DNA of 64,000 nt from Siphonodentalium dalli (Eukaryota; Mollusca; Scaphopoda; Gadilida; Siphonodentaliidae): the NCBI GenBank assembly GCA_032622095.1, contig CP136061.1:38879797-38943796 (forward strand), in the 5' to 3' direction. The translations under genes and the position numbers were made by a program. Below are positions 46,081 through 57,754 of the stretch, one piece after another (position 1 is the first letter of the stretch; the number at the start of each line of letters is the position of its first letter). Under the pieces are notes generated by a model. That model saw nothing but the letters and a program-made list of their open reading frames with translations, ran no database searches and was not told the DNA's origin.

Positions 46081-46301
46081 GTGACACAGTTGACTCGTAC
46101 TGGGTTGATTTGTCTGATGAGGCAAACGAAGGAGATTGGATCTTCAGCGACGGGTCAAGCCCGACCTATCTGCCTTGGTATTCGACCGAGCCATCTGGAA
46201 CCTCCTCACGGAACTGTGGGAGGATTGTTCAATCTTACTCTTGGGATGTCAGCGACAATCCATGCACCAGAGTGTATGGATTCATCTGCCAATTTGACTA
46301 A
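46081..46301 (+). CDS. PAN/C-type lectin protein, exon 3 (CTLD second half)
   Basis: Starts after TGAGTATTTTCCAG in phase 1 and ends at TAA 46299-46301. An alternative acceptor 27-28 bp upstream (GTTTTCAG, 46053) would add nine residues, but the downstream choice gives the canonical CTLD spacing. It encodes SYWVDLSDEANEGDWIFSDG (the WIGL-like core and SDG loop), TEPSGTSSRNC, and SDNPCTRVYGFIC. These supply the remaining conserved cysteines (174, 190, 198). The usual calcium/sugar motif EPN is EPS, and WND is replaced by WDV, so classical calcium-dependent mannose binding is doubtful. The domain may bind another ligand. Confidence 0.85.
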
Positions 46302-46660
46302 ACAGTCTGTGTTGCGAGAATGTCCCTGTGAGATATAAATGGTGCAATTAACTGTGTGTTATCACAAGAGACTGCTGAAATATATAGTTACCCCTGGTCA
46401 AGTGGTCCTGCAGAAATTATATGATGTTGGTGGGTCCTGCTGTTTTGCTATGATGCGGTTAGTACAAAGAGATGCTGGTGACCGCGTGATATTTCAAAAC
46501 TCACATCGAACGTTTACACCTAATTTGAGTAATTTCAAATGGCGTGTTGTTGATTCAAGTGGCGCAATCGTCTGCTGGAATACTTCTGCAATCACACTAA
46601 AGTTTTTGTTGGCTTAAATTGGAATTAAAAGACATATGCGGTCATTTTAATCAAATTTGT
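46302..46660 (+). other. 3' untranslated region of the lectin-like gene (probable)
   Basis: A 92-codon frame starts 38 bp after the stop but has no domain and is taken as chance. AATTAAAAG at 46622-46630 could be a weak polyadenylation signal. The 3' end is not fixed. Confidence 0.4.
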
Positions 46661-47559
46661 GACATTCCTGTTATTTCGCTATTTATATCAATATAATATG
46701 AATAATTTATAAACATGACATGTAGAGAGGTACACACAAGTATATTGAAGGCTTTAGGCAGTGAAAAGCGTTTGGATATGGCATATATCCGGTACAAGCA
46801 GGTGACAAATAAATTGATGGGTCCAAAGCGATATTGTTGGGGATCCGCGCTGAAGCTGTTAAATATACAAACCGATGTTGGTGGAGGGTACAAAATGATG
46901 TTGTTTGTGAATCGCTATGCCATAGTTTCGATCGTGATTTAGGTTAGTTATGCCCATCTCAAGGTCGTGTGACAAACATTCAGCAACGTATTACACATCT
47001 CTACTCATCGAATTTCCTTCTTTACGCTCCAGTGTCTTGGTCGCAAAAACAGACGTTGACGTTTTCGTGAATTTTCTGGAAATGCTATCCCTAAAGGTAT
47101 GTGTAGGCATACTTGGGGTCAGTTTAATATGTAACACATACCTATAGACATGTCCTCTGGGTTCGAAACATATTGTGGGAGCGCATACATTCAACCACTG
47201 AAAACGTTTCCCATGCATTGAGTATACTATTTACAGGCGACTCGGTGCACGGGGCTATTGTGTTCTGGAATATAAACAACAAACTATACGTAACACTGTA
47301 CAATGCGGATCAGGCATGAACAAAATGATTATACGGTGTACATGTACATGTATATTAGCCGTAATTATTAGCAGCGCCAGCTTACTAAACCAATAACAGA
47401 ATAACATATCTGTCTTGTAACACCTATATATAGAAATACGACACTACCAACTCCAACTCTATGCATTACTTATATCAATGCATTGGGGTTAGAAATGTTG
47501 CGTTGGTATGTGGCAAACATCTGGGTCTGAATATGAGAACCACGATAAGCTATATAGGC
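46661..47559. other. intergenic, nothing recognised
   Basis: GGTATGTGTAGGCATAC and TATGTAACACATACC near 47095-47145 are small palindromes. The 46715-46939 frame has no recognisable domain. Confidence 0.4.
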
Positions 47560-47960
47560 CATATACGTATAAGCGCATTTGCGGCGAATATACGTCATAT
47601 ATGCGCCGTATTAGGGCGTAATTACGCCATATTAAGGCGAGTATACATGTGCGCATGTACGGTTATATTCCGTACTATTGGGCGTAACTGCATGCATCGT
47701 ACTATATTGTGTTATTACGCCGTACAAGAGAGCGTAATTACGCCGTATTACGGCGAAATTACGTCGTACTGAGACGTAATTACGCCGTATTACAGAGAAT
47801 ATGCACCACATTATAGGGCGTAAGTATGTTGTGGTGGACTTAATTGTGGCGTATAATATACGACATGTATATGCCGCATATAATACGGTATATATTATAT
47901 ACCGTATTATATGCGGCACATACATGCCGTATCACATGTGTATAGAGCGTAAGAACGCCG
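47560..47960. repeat. degenerate GCGTAATTACGCCGTATTA array
   Basis: Self-complementary words GGCGTAATTACGCC and TACGCCGTATTA recur roughly every 18-40 bp with changes (TTAGGGCGTAATTACGCC, AAGAGAGCGTAATTACGCC, GAGACGTAATTACGCCG). It finishes with a perfect 12-bp-arm foldback, GCATATAATACGGTATATAT (47877-47914). Confidence 0.8.
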
Positions 47961-47974
47961 TACTATGGTGTAAT

Positions 47975-49190
47975 TGGACCAATTTTGACCAAATAAACGG
48001 CGCAGTATAGGATGGCCCACCACAAAAAACTATAAAAACCGAAAACCGCACCCCTCTAGCCCGTACGGACGGTGCGGTTGCCACATGAGGTGGCAAAGGG
48101 GGCTCCCATTGCCGTTCCTATATTTATGGACATACAAATAAACGGTGTTTATAGGGTAGCCCACCTCAAGTTATGCTAGAAAAACCGAAAAACGCACCCT
48201 CTAGCCCGTGCTGTTAACACGAGAACTGGCACAAAGTACACATATTGACGTTTCGGTATTTATTGACTGATTTTGACCAAATAAACGGTGCGGTAGGGTG
48301 GCACACCCAAAGGTATACTATGAAAACCGAAAACCGCACCCCTCTATCCCGTGTGGTTTCCACAGGAGATGGCAAAAATGGCACACATTGTCATTTCGGT
48401 ATTTATGGACCGATTTCGATAACATAAACGTCACGGTAGGATGGCCCACCACAAGATATACTATACAAACTGAAAACCGCAACCCTCTAGCCAGTGCGGT
48501 TGCCACGGGAGTTGGCAAAAAGGACACACATAGCTGTTTTGGTATTTATGGACCTGTTTTGACCAAATAAACCATGCGATAGGGTAGCCCACCCCAAGAT
48601 ATACTATAAAAATCGAAAACCGCACACGAGGTGGCAAAAAGAACACTCATTGCCGTTTCGGTACTTAGGGCAACACCAAGGGCTAGAAGGGTGCGGTTTT
48701 CGGTTTTTATAACATGACATAGGGTGTGCCACCCTAACACACAGATAATTTGGGCTCAATCGGTCCATAAACACCGAAACGGTGATGGACGACATTTGTG
48801 TCACCTCCGGTGGTAACCACATGGGCTAGAGAGGTGCGGTTTTCAGTTTTCGTAATATAGTGTGAGGTGGGCCACCCCACTGCACCGTTTATTTGGTCAA
48901 AATCGGCCCACAAATACCGAAACGACAATGGGTGCCCTTTTTGCCACCTCCTGTGGCAACCGCGCGGTCTAGAATGTGGGGTTTTCGTTTTTTGTAGTAT
49001 AACATAGGGTGGGCCACCCTATTGCACCGTTTATTTGGTCAAAATCGGTCCATTTATACCGAAACGGCAATGGGTGCCCTTTTTGCCACCGCTGTGGCAA
49101 CCGCGCGGGCTATATATTAGTTCGGTCTTCGGTTTTTCTAACATAACTTGGGTTGATCCACCCTACCGCACCGTTTATTTGGTCAAGTTT
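47975..49190. repeat. 140-bp satellite in two opposed blocks
   Basis: About five units (47983-48665) run with GACCAAATAAACGGTGCGGT, then AACCGAAAACCGCACCCC, then TGCCGTTTCGGTATTTATGG. After about 48670 the same words appear as reverse complements for about 3.7 units to 49190. Units on either side are 80-90% alike by eye. The switch point lies within CGGTACTTAGGGCAACACC. The many short open frames here are shadows. Confidence 0.9.
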
Positions 49191-49392
49191 GCATATTTCC
49201 GAATAAGGAATAAGTAACTGGAAATGTGTAGCCAATGTCACGGTATAGTCCAATTTGTGAGATTTAAGTCATTATTCTCGATTCTAAAGATCTTTCTGAC
49301 TTCTCGAGGGACTGTAATTTCTCTCCTCGTAGTGTTTGAAATCGATGTGTTCATGATTTGAGTTCAGTAATATGGAAGACAAATATTTAAAC
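49191..49392. other. spacer
   Basis: Nothing recognised. Confidence 0.4.
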
Positions 49393-49478
49393 AACATCAG
49401 AGTGGATCCTCACCAACATCAGTGTGGATTCTCACCAACATCACCTTGGTCCCGCACCAACATCAGTGTGGACCCTAG
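49393..49478. repeat. 24-bp x3-4 tandem repeat
   Basis: Units of CACCAACATCAGTGTGGATT/CTCT with small variations. Confidence 0.85.
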
Positions 49479-50094
49479 AATACCAAATTGGGCTTGTTTC
49501 AAGCGTACGCTATATATCTTTTGAATGAATGTGTGTCGTTGTTATTAAAATCAGCATTCCTTTCATCTGCGATGATTTCAGTCATGCAACGCGACAAAAC
49601 TTGGTATTTTGTGGTGTAGCAATAACTAGGTTAATACTCACCAAAGAACGTCATTCTCGCGTCGTCCGCGGATTTGTAGAATGTATGTATACCGGAGGTT
49701 TTAGTGCATTCATGTGTGATCATCAGAATGTTTACATCCATCGCTGTGTACTAACCGCATCATAGCTAAACAGCAGGACCACCAACATCATATCATTTCT
49801 GCATGACCACTTGACCAGTGGTGGAAGAGTGGGAGCCAAACGGATCACCGAAGAGCTGTGTTGGGAAGGGTAAATATTACCCCTGGAGCATCTGTATAAT
49901 ATGACTGGGACAGCATAGACTGATTCTAGATCTCGAGTTTATCCCAGGCTTTGAACATGAAATAATGTTCTACACCATCGTGCTACCACCGGCGACATTT
50001 TAACCACATGTTGTGGACTTTCGTGATATTAAAGTTCAACTGACACGAGTTTATAAATCTAAACAATAAACAATGTGAATGATACGTCTTTTAT
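49479..50094. other. intergenic, nothing recognised
   Basis: No gene or repeat. Confidence 0.4.
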
Positions 50095-50470
50095 CCCTCA
50101 ATTATCTATCGTACCCCTTCAAGTTATCTATCGTCCACCTGTAAGCTAGCTTTTGCACAAGCAAGTTATTATCTTGCACCTGCAAGTTAGCTATCTTGTA
50201 GCTATAAGTTAGCTAACTTGCACCAGAAAGTTATCATCTTGCAGTTGCAAGTTATGTATGTTGTACCTGCAAGTTATTAACTTGCACCTGTAAGTTAGCT
50301 ATCTTGCACCTGCATGTTATTTTGCACCTGTAAGTTATTATCTTGCACATCCAAGTCAATATCTTGCATCTACAAGTTAATTAACTTGCACCTGCAAGTT
50401 AATTATCATGCACATGCAAGTTATTATCTTGCACATGCAAGTTATTGTCTTGCACATGCAAGTTATTATA
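50095..50470. repeat. CTTGCACCTGCAAGTTA tandem array
   Basis: Around 17 occurrences of AAGTTA(N)5-8CTTGCAC(C/A)TG. The core CTTGCA-CCTGCAAG is itself nearly palindromic. The right end has four almost identical 20-bp units (CTTGCACATGCAAGTTATTA). Confidence 0.9.
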
Positions 50471-50840
50471 TAGGAGTATTAGGAATAATACCTCGTTCAT
50501 AAACTGGACTGGGTAATGAAGAAATAATTCATGTTTTCGATGAACGGGAGAGTGCGGTGGGGACTGTGGGGATTATTTAACAATATTATACTGATATGAA
50601 TTTAGCAAGGCATATTAAGTAATAGTATCTAGTTCTGAAATTGAGAAGTTAGAGGGGCAAAGCAGAGCGTTTTTGGTTTAGAATAATTCATTTTTCCGAT
50701 GGGCGAGAGAGTGGAGTGGGGACCGTGGATATATTCTAGAAAACTGATGAGTATAGCAATTCATAGGGAATAGTACCTCGTTCATAAAATGAGAAGTGGG
50801 TGGGAAAATCCAGAGCGTTTATGGAATTAGAATATCAGTA
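50471..50840. repeat. diverged ~190-bp duplication
   Basis: GGAATAATACCTCGTTCATAAA (50482) recurs at 50768, and AATAATTCATGTTTTCGATG (50523) at 50684, in the same order with GAGAGTGNNGTGGGGAC between. No gene. Confidence 0.7.
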
Positions 50841-51854
50841 GCCTGGCTGTTGTGGGAACAAAATGGTTTAAGTAAAAAAAATCGGGGATTTTGTGGAACA
50901 TATTTTTTTCGTAAAGCCCATATACTGGGGACATTGGAAACCAATGATGAAAAGCTTATTTTCTCTTAGTTGCTTATAATATGGTGTTACCATAGTGACC
51001 GAGTGAGTTTTCTGAGAATTCTGGAAAATGATCATATATGAAGTATATTTGTGATAACGGTGGACATTTTTGTGGTTATACAATAATAATTATATGCATA
51101 TATTCTCCATAACGGACCGCCTGTACTCATCTCAAGGGTCAAGGTCACTTTGAAAGGTGAGGGTTATTGTCAAGAAAATGATGTTTTTAACACTTTACGT
51201 CAACTTATTTGTTTTATAATGCATTTGCCTCAATTTGTTGCATCATAATGATATCTTATTACATTTTGGAGATCAAGGCTTTATTTGGAGCCATATGCCA
51301 TTTCCATAAGATGATTATTGCTTGCGTGAGAGATGTTACGAAACATGTGACCGGGCTATACCCACCCTAAAATTACAAATTCCTCTCCCCAATAAACAAT
51401 GACCACACATTAGTTGGGCGTATAGAGGACATAATTCGCGAACTACATGGTAAAAATGGACACACTCATGTACATCACATGATTACAAGTCATTTTGGAT
51501 ATCACCCGAAGCTTGAAAATGACCACCGTTGCTATGGCAACAATTTTGGTGAAAACATCTGTTTTTGCCAAAAATCTAGACATTACGCATTGCTAATTCC
51601 TAGTAACCTCATGGGAAAATGGGAAACAGTTTACTGTGTATCTATTTGGATTGGACATGCATAAGACCATATACTTGTTAGAACATAAACCTTTTGAATA
51701 TGGATATATTCAACATGGCCGCCATTTGAGAAAAAAAACTCTTTATGTAATGTGTGTATTGCCAGTTGTGGTGGAATTTGTGTACAATTTTTTATTTCAA
51801 AAATAAAACTGGGCTAGACAAAACGGTGATTCTGATATATATATACATCCAGGA
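50841..51854. other. intergenic, nothing recognised
   Basis: No supported exon or repeat. Confidence 0.4.
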
Positions 51855-52125
51855 ATTGGATATTAGGGCGACACTTTTAACGAAATAACGTGCATTATGA
51901 CTTGCCCGTTATTTCGTTAATATTCATAATTAGGAGGTTATATTCACGAAATAACGGTCATCTTATTACACATGCGCATCAATACTTCCGCCTAGTGCGG
52001 ACGAAAAGTTTCCAAAAAATCTGATTTCGTCGCCTTTAGGGGAAGAAACTTAGGTAGACAGTAAAATGTCCACCTAAGTGCTTTCCATTTTTTAAACAAA
52101 AGAAACTGTCGCCCTAATATCCAAT
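51855..52125. mobile_element. 271-bp MITE, perfect 19-bp TIR
   Basis: ATTGGATATTAGGGCGACA at 51855-51873 is exactly complemented at 52107-52125. Inside, AACGAAATAACG...CGTTATTTCGTT (51879-51920) forms a second hairpin, and CTTAGGTAGACA/TGTCCACCTAAG a third (52049-52079). No frame. Target duplication is not evident. Confidence 0.85.
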
Positions 52126-53384
52126 CTAGCAAATATATATTAGAGCATACCAAAAACTTGACTATATGCCATGTAATGCTGGGATACCGCTCATATAAAG
52201 CGTTCAATTTATATAGCCTCATTTTGTACACATACTAATATTAATATCCTGTTTAATGATAATAAAATAAGCACACATCAAACACGTTCATGACAGCTCA
52301 TGATATAAAATAGTTTGGATGTTGATTCTCGGCCTGAATGTTATATTACATGTAGCTTAAAATTCCTTGAAACAGTTGCTATGGATCCACCCTATTACTC
52401 AAGTGCAACAACATCAGTATTTTTAATTAGGTGATAGGCTGGCACTGAGCGGGCTTACACAAGCAATAAGTACAGATTATATTCATTCTATTGTTTCAAA
52501 ATATCCACTTATACACATTGTTATGGGTCAGAGTTTCTGATGCCTATTAATTTATATCAACAAGTGGAGGTTTCAAGTATGTGCATGCTTCTCTTCGAAT
52601 ATGTTATGGAATGTGAGCCTATATATACTTTATTTTGTTCTGTCTCGCATGTCTCGGCTTGCCCCAGGACTTATCACTGGGACAAAAATTCCGATGTATT
52701 TTCTGTTGGCCACGTTTCTTGCCATATATGGGATCTTCAGGGTAACCGCCATTCCCACCGTAATTCGTTGAAAACATGGCCGCCAGCAGGTATCTTGGAT
52801 TTCAAATGTGAATCTATCAGAACAATCTGCAGCCCGTATTTATTGGATAATTGTTTTAAAACTTTACAGGCATATGTAGGATCACCTATAGATGGGAGCT
52901 AGCAAATTTGAACGATTTTCGGAAAGAAAAAAAAACATGGCCGATATTAATCCCCAACTGTGTATGCATCTTCAGGTAACCCCCAGTTACTTAAGCATAT
53001 AAACTGTCCGAGTTCCATATTGCGCTATGGGCTGTAATATATGGCATGATCCCATTTCCAAGTTGAGCTACAGTGTAATTGAAACTTTCGTTGTTGTTCG
53101 TCCTACTATTGAGAAGGAAAATACTAGAACTTTGAAGCATTATATACAATATTATATATTAAGCTTATATAGAGAAATATACCATTTTCCGAGGATATGT
53201 TGGACACGTTGGGTCACCTGGGTGATTTCTGAAGTTTGTAAGGGAATGTTTACCATTCATTATATTTAAATGAAAAATTACGCATTCAGGACTAGCTGTC
53301 GAATTAAATCTGAACGGTTCCTTAGTCTTCAGCCGTCAATCTGAATACATCATTACACTGTTCAAAGACTAATTTGAACGCCGC
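52126..53384. other. intergenic, nothing firm
   Basis: AACATGGCCGCCAGCAGGTATCTTGG (52774) has a relative at 14791, suggesting an old dispersed repeat. Frames at 52540-52902 and 53027-53269 have no domain. Confidence 0.4.
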
Positions 53385-54020
53385 AATGGGACATGCATGC
53401 TGGTACAGTACCCCAAATAGGACATGAATTCCAGTACAGTACCCCCCCCCCCCCATGGAACATGCATGCTAGTAAAGTACCCCCAATGGGCCATGAATGA
53501 TAGTACAGTACCCCCCATCTGACATGCATGAATGCTAGTGCAGTACCCCAAATGGACATGAATTCTAGTACAGTACCCCCAATGGGATATGGATGCTAGT
53601 ACAGTACCCCCAATGGGACATGGATGCTAGTACAGTACCCCCAATGGGACATGGATGCTAGTACAGTACCCCCAATGGGACATGAATGCTAGTACCCCCC
53701 AATGGGACATGAATGCTAGTACAGTACTCCCTCCAATGGAACATGAATGTTAGTACAGTACCCCCCCCCAAATGGGACACGAATGCTAGTACAGTAGCCC
53801 CCCAAATGGGACATTAATGCTAGTACAGTACCCCCTCCAATGGGATATTAATGCTAGTACAGTACCCCCCCCCACCAATGGGACACGAATGCTAGTACTC
53901 CCAGTGGACATAAATGATAGTACAGTACCCCCTCCAATGGAACATGAATGCTAGTACAGTACCTCCCCCCCCCCCCCCAAAATGGGACACGAATGCTAGT
54001 ACAGTACCCCCCCCCCATGT
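53385..54020. repeat. 33-40 bp minisatellite with poly-C tracts
   Basis: About 18 units of AATGGGACATGAATGCTAGT then ACAGTACCCC..., where the C tract varies from 3 to 14. Length variation sits almost entirely in the C run. Confidence 0.95.
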
Positions 54021-54649
54021 CGAAAGGAATAGTTCAGTGATTATCCCATTGTTATGCATACGCAACTTATAACAGACAAATCGCACGGGTGCTTCAACGT
54101 GGGACCAGTCCGTGTTGATTCGGACATATCTATTCACATTCAACGGCGATCAGTTCATGGTAATCACGGTGTTGGGCGTGGCTAACCGGATGTTGTGTCC
54201 AATCGCGGCCAGCGCACGGGTTGTGCGTCGTGGTCTAAACACACTCAATGGCACATTTCCAGTTGTTTGCATTATGTGGGATCATTTGTGCTCTAAGTCG
54301 ATCAGAGCACGCGAATAGTTCTGTACCAGAATAAATCTCGTCTTCGACTCGATTAATTCTGGTAAAGAACAATTATTGTGCTCTAACCCTTACTTATTCT
54401 ACATAATAGATCACACTCGTCTTCGTGAGTTGATAATTGTCACCATAAACCTCAATATGAAATTTTGCTTTAGCATACGATTTAACAATTGTACATGCAA
54501 GATTCTCAAATGGTAACCCGCCCCATATGTCTCAATATGTGCATGCTTTCTCCTGTGACGAGTTCGTTATTCAAGCAAATGATAATTCGTTGTACCAACG
54601 TCGGATCTTGTACATGTATTTGACTTTAGATCAGATAAATCTGATAAAT
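54021..54649. other. intergenic; short inverted words
   Basis: TGTGCTCTAA with GACTCGATTAATTCTGG near 54285-54400 hints at a foldback (AATCTCGTCTTCGACTCG, GATCACACTCGTCTTCG). No gene. Confidence 0.35.
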
Positions 54650-55100
54650 ATATCTGCGAATGTCTGTCTGTCCGATATATACATTAACGGGGGACCATCT
54701 ATACGGTTCCAAATGGTCAAACAGGGGTAAAATGGGATGGACAAGGGGTAAGACCCCATTCGATGGACATATTTTAAAAATGCCTACTGATGCGACAGAG
54801 TCAGGGATGGTGGTAGAGAGACGGGCGCCAATATTAATAACTTTTTTTGCCGCCGATTTCTACCAGTCTTATATATAGTCATCATGATCTAGGGAATCAA
54901 ATTGTGTGGTATAAAGATGCTCGATATTGATGCCGTCCATTCTAGGAATGGGGGTCTGAGGAGGGGGGCATACATTGATACAACATTTTTATAGCGGGTT
55001 TCCTACAACTATATAGACATTTCCGTGATAAAAGATACCCAAATAGTCCGAAGTGTACCGCGACACGACATAATTTATGTGAGTGGTAGTTTGACGACAC
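54650..55100. repeat. relative of the intron 1 satellite
   Basis: GCGAATGTCTGTCTGTC, ACCATCTATACGGTTCCAAA, TGGTCAAACAGGGGTAA and GCCGATTTCTACCAGTCTTATA follow the same order as 36747-37000, so the intron 1 repeat is a dispersed family. Confidence 0.65.
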
Positions 55101-55454
55101 GACGACAAATTTCATGCTTCTATTCACAAGCTTACAGTGATGCATCCCAGATAACTCAATAATTTATTAGTGTATAAGATGTAGGTTTAGAAATAAAAGA
55201 AGTTACTCTACAACGGTTTCGGCCATAGGCTGCCTAACGCCTACATCGTATTGAAGAGCGATTTCTGTTTTTTAAATTGAATAATTGAAGTTTGCACTAA
55301 GTGCGAGTACATAATATAAAGAGTTTAATGGACTTTTGTGCAGTTCTTTGTGTGATACAACTAGCACAATCAGAATGCTCAATTGGCCAGTCCCAGGAAC
55401 TAACCGTATATATCGCTTTTCTGACGGGATAGTGCTTTCACTGTGGCACTTTCA
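55101..55454. other. intergenic, nothing recognised
   Basis: No gene or repeat. Confidence 0.4.
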
Positions 55455-55490
55455 GCATACATACATACACACATACATACATACATAAGT
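55455..55490. repeat. (CATA)n microsatellite
   Basis: About eight CATA units with one CACA variant. Confidence 0.9.
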
Positions 55491-55534
55491 AGTAAGTATA
55501 ACACTTCAGGGTATTTTGAGAAGATTATGGGGTA

Positions 55535-55800
55535 CATGACGTCATACCCCGTAGTGCCGTGTTTACCTATTTCCGGAAATGATAGGGGTACTGCGCCGTA
55601 GTGCGTGATATAGGTTACTGTGTCGTACCCCTTAGTATCGTAGGAGTTCGACGCGCGAATGGGAACATTACGGGGGGTATCACGTGCCCCGTAGCGCCGC
55701 GTTTACCTATTTCCAGAAACGATAGCGTTACCGCGCCGTAGCGCGTGATATACGCGGTCGTACCCCGTAGTATCGTAGGATGTCGACGCGCGGGTGGTCG
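55535..55800. repeat. ~130-bp duplication, ACCCCGTAGT rich
   Basis: GTGTTTACCTATTTCCGGAA (55559) and GCGTTTACCTATTTCCAGAA (55700) start two copies that also share GCGCCGTAGTGCGTGATAT and GTATCGTAGGA.TTCGACGCGCG. GC-rich compared with the flanks. Confidence 0.8.
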
Positions 55801-56200
55801 CGCCCGCCCTTTCCCATCGACGGGGGGAGGGGGGTTTTTTAGTTTTAAAAATGACCCGAGTCGGGGGCATTTTTTAAAGGAAAACGCTCTCTATTTATTA
55901 TCGACGGGAATAGGGATATATCGTCTCTTATATTCAATTTTTTTTTACTGCTAAAATTATCAGAATATGTTTAAACGTCGTTGTCCGTAGTATACAATCA
56001 CGTACGATGACCCCTTTTTCGGCCCTTCCGTGACTCGAATTTCCAAATTCAAGAAAACACCGTGCCGATAATGAAGTTTCAAATTCGGATTAAAATTTAT
56101 TATACCCCGTAGTGTGTACAACGTTTTGCTTATCGTAAACACGCCATCACGTGACACCTTATAACTCCGCCGATAGGTTTATGTATCTAATCTATAATCA
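55801..56200. other. intergenic
   Basis: A further ACCCCGTAGTGTGTAC word at 56104 relates to the preceding repeat. No gene. Confidence 0.4.
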
Positions 56201-56208
56201 CACCTGGC

Positions 56209-56886
56209 ATACTATCGAATTAATATCGCATCACCGTGGAATGCGGACGTGCAGCAGGTCAATGAGTTTAGCGGCTGACCAGATAAAGCTACCTACTAAT
56301 TATATATACAGGGACGGTGAGCGCGGTCATCGACGTTGAATATACGCGATAGTAGTACGCTAAACTTAGCCGGGCGATGAATATAATGCGAAAGAAATGA
56401 GAAAAATACTGTAATTTCCGCCAGAAATATCATTCAATTTGTCCGAATTTTACCGAAAATATATAAAGTTTACCCTAATTTATCAGAATTTTGAGCTTTC
56501 GTAACGTTTTTGGTGGGATAACGCTGTAAAACGACTACATATACAATTTCCAAAACACGAATATGAGATCATACCCGTTATATTCGAATAATTGACAAAA
56601 AGTGCAAATGGTGGATCGTAATAAAGAGCAGTTACTGACATACTGTCGAATTAATATCGCAGCACTGTGGAAATGTGCGCGTGTCGGAGGTCAATGAGTT
56701 TAGATAAGTGACTGACCATGCAGATAAAGATACGTACTAATTAGATATAGGGACGGTGGGCGCGGTCATTGACGGTGAATATACACGATCTATAGTAGTG
56801 AAGTCATATCGCCGGGCGATGAATATAATGCAACAGAAATGTGAAAAATACTGTAATTTCCGTCAGAAATACCATTCAATTTGTCT
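56209..56886. repeat. ~430-bp direct duplication
   Basis: Blocks 56209-56455 and 56640-56886 share CGAATTAATATCGCA, AGGTCAATGAGTTTAG, CAGGGACGGTG/ATAGGGACGGTG, CGGGCGATGAATATAATGC and ACTGTAATTTCCG. About 85% alike by eye, with small indels. Confidence 0.85.
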
Positions 56887-56889
56887 GCA

Positions 56890-57530
56890 CTCTAAATAAT
56901 GGGGATGCAATATTGCTCCTCGGTGGGGCAATATTTGCATCTCTTGAGGTGCACTATTTCACCTACTCTCCAAAAGGCTAACTTGCTTCTCCATTGGGGT
57001 GATAGGAGCCGAGGAACAATTTGTCCCTCATGTGACCCAAGTTCATCCCCGTTGAAGCACAATTTGTCACTCAGGAGGGGCAAAGACGACCCCCCATGGA
57101 GAGGTTATAATCTACCCCTTTTGGGGAGATGGTGAAATAGTGCCCCTCCGGGAGGTAGTTTATGCACCCCCCCCCCCCGAAGGAGGGTTCATATTTTACC
57201 TCCCGGAGAGGCAACCTTGCAGTTTTTGGAGAGCCACTCCGGGATGCACTTTAGCCAACCCCCCAAGGATAGTTCATATTTTACCTCCCAGGAGAGGCAC
57301 CCTTGCAGTTTTTGGAGAGCCACTCTGACACTCTTGGTGTGCAAATTTACGCACCCAGAGAGTCTGAGTAGCATCAGTTGAGCATTAGGATGTTCCCTCC
57401 CCGGGGAGGCAACCTATCACTCAAGAGAGGTAACATGAACAATCTCGGGTGATGGCACTCTGACACTCTTGGTGCACAAAGTACCCCCCAAGAGTGACAG
57501 AGCACAAAGATGTTACCTCCATGGAGAAGA
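56890..57530. repeat. CCTCCCGGAGAGGCA complex repeats
   Basis: TTTACCTCCCGGAGAGGCAACC (57199) recurs as TTTACCTCCCAGGAGAGGCACC (57281), followed in both by TTGCAGTTTTTGGAGAGCCACTC. ACTCTGACACTCTTGGTG occurs at 57321 and 57456. Several GGGGCAA/TTGCCTC inverted words also occur. No gene. Confidence 0.8.
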
Positions 57531-57754
57531 AAGGATGGTTGAGCCCATTCTAAGCCAAAAAGAACCTTTAAATTGATTTGCACATGTGGATCAAATAACA
57601 ATGGAGAAAACAATTTAATTATTTATTTTAAAAATCCAAAAATAATAAAAAACATAGTTTAGAGCATTTATGGTTTCAGCTTGATTTAATTACAACACCA
57701 TGTTTCTTACCATGAATAATAAGAGAAATGAAGGTCTTTAATGTTCACAGAAAT

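Noticed and set aside
46339-46617. 92-aa gene after the lectin-like gene
   Set aside because: It lies in the probable 3' untranslated region and has no domain, signal peptide or splice context.
47632-48928. Numerous 60-100 aa frames in the satellite region
   Set aside because: They arise from palindromic and 140-bp repeats and change frame between units.
52540-52902. 120-aa plus-strand frame
   Set aside because: It contains a dispersed GGCCGCCAGCAG...ATCTTGGATTT repeat word and no domain.
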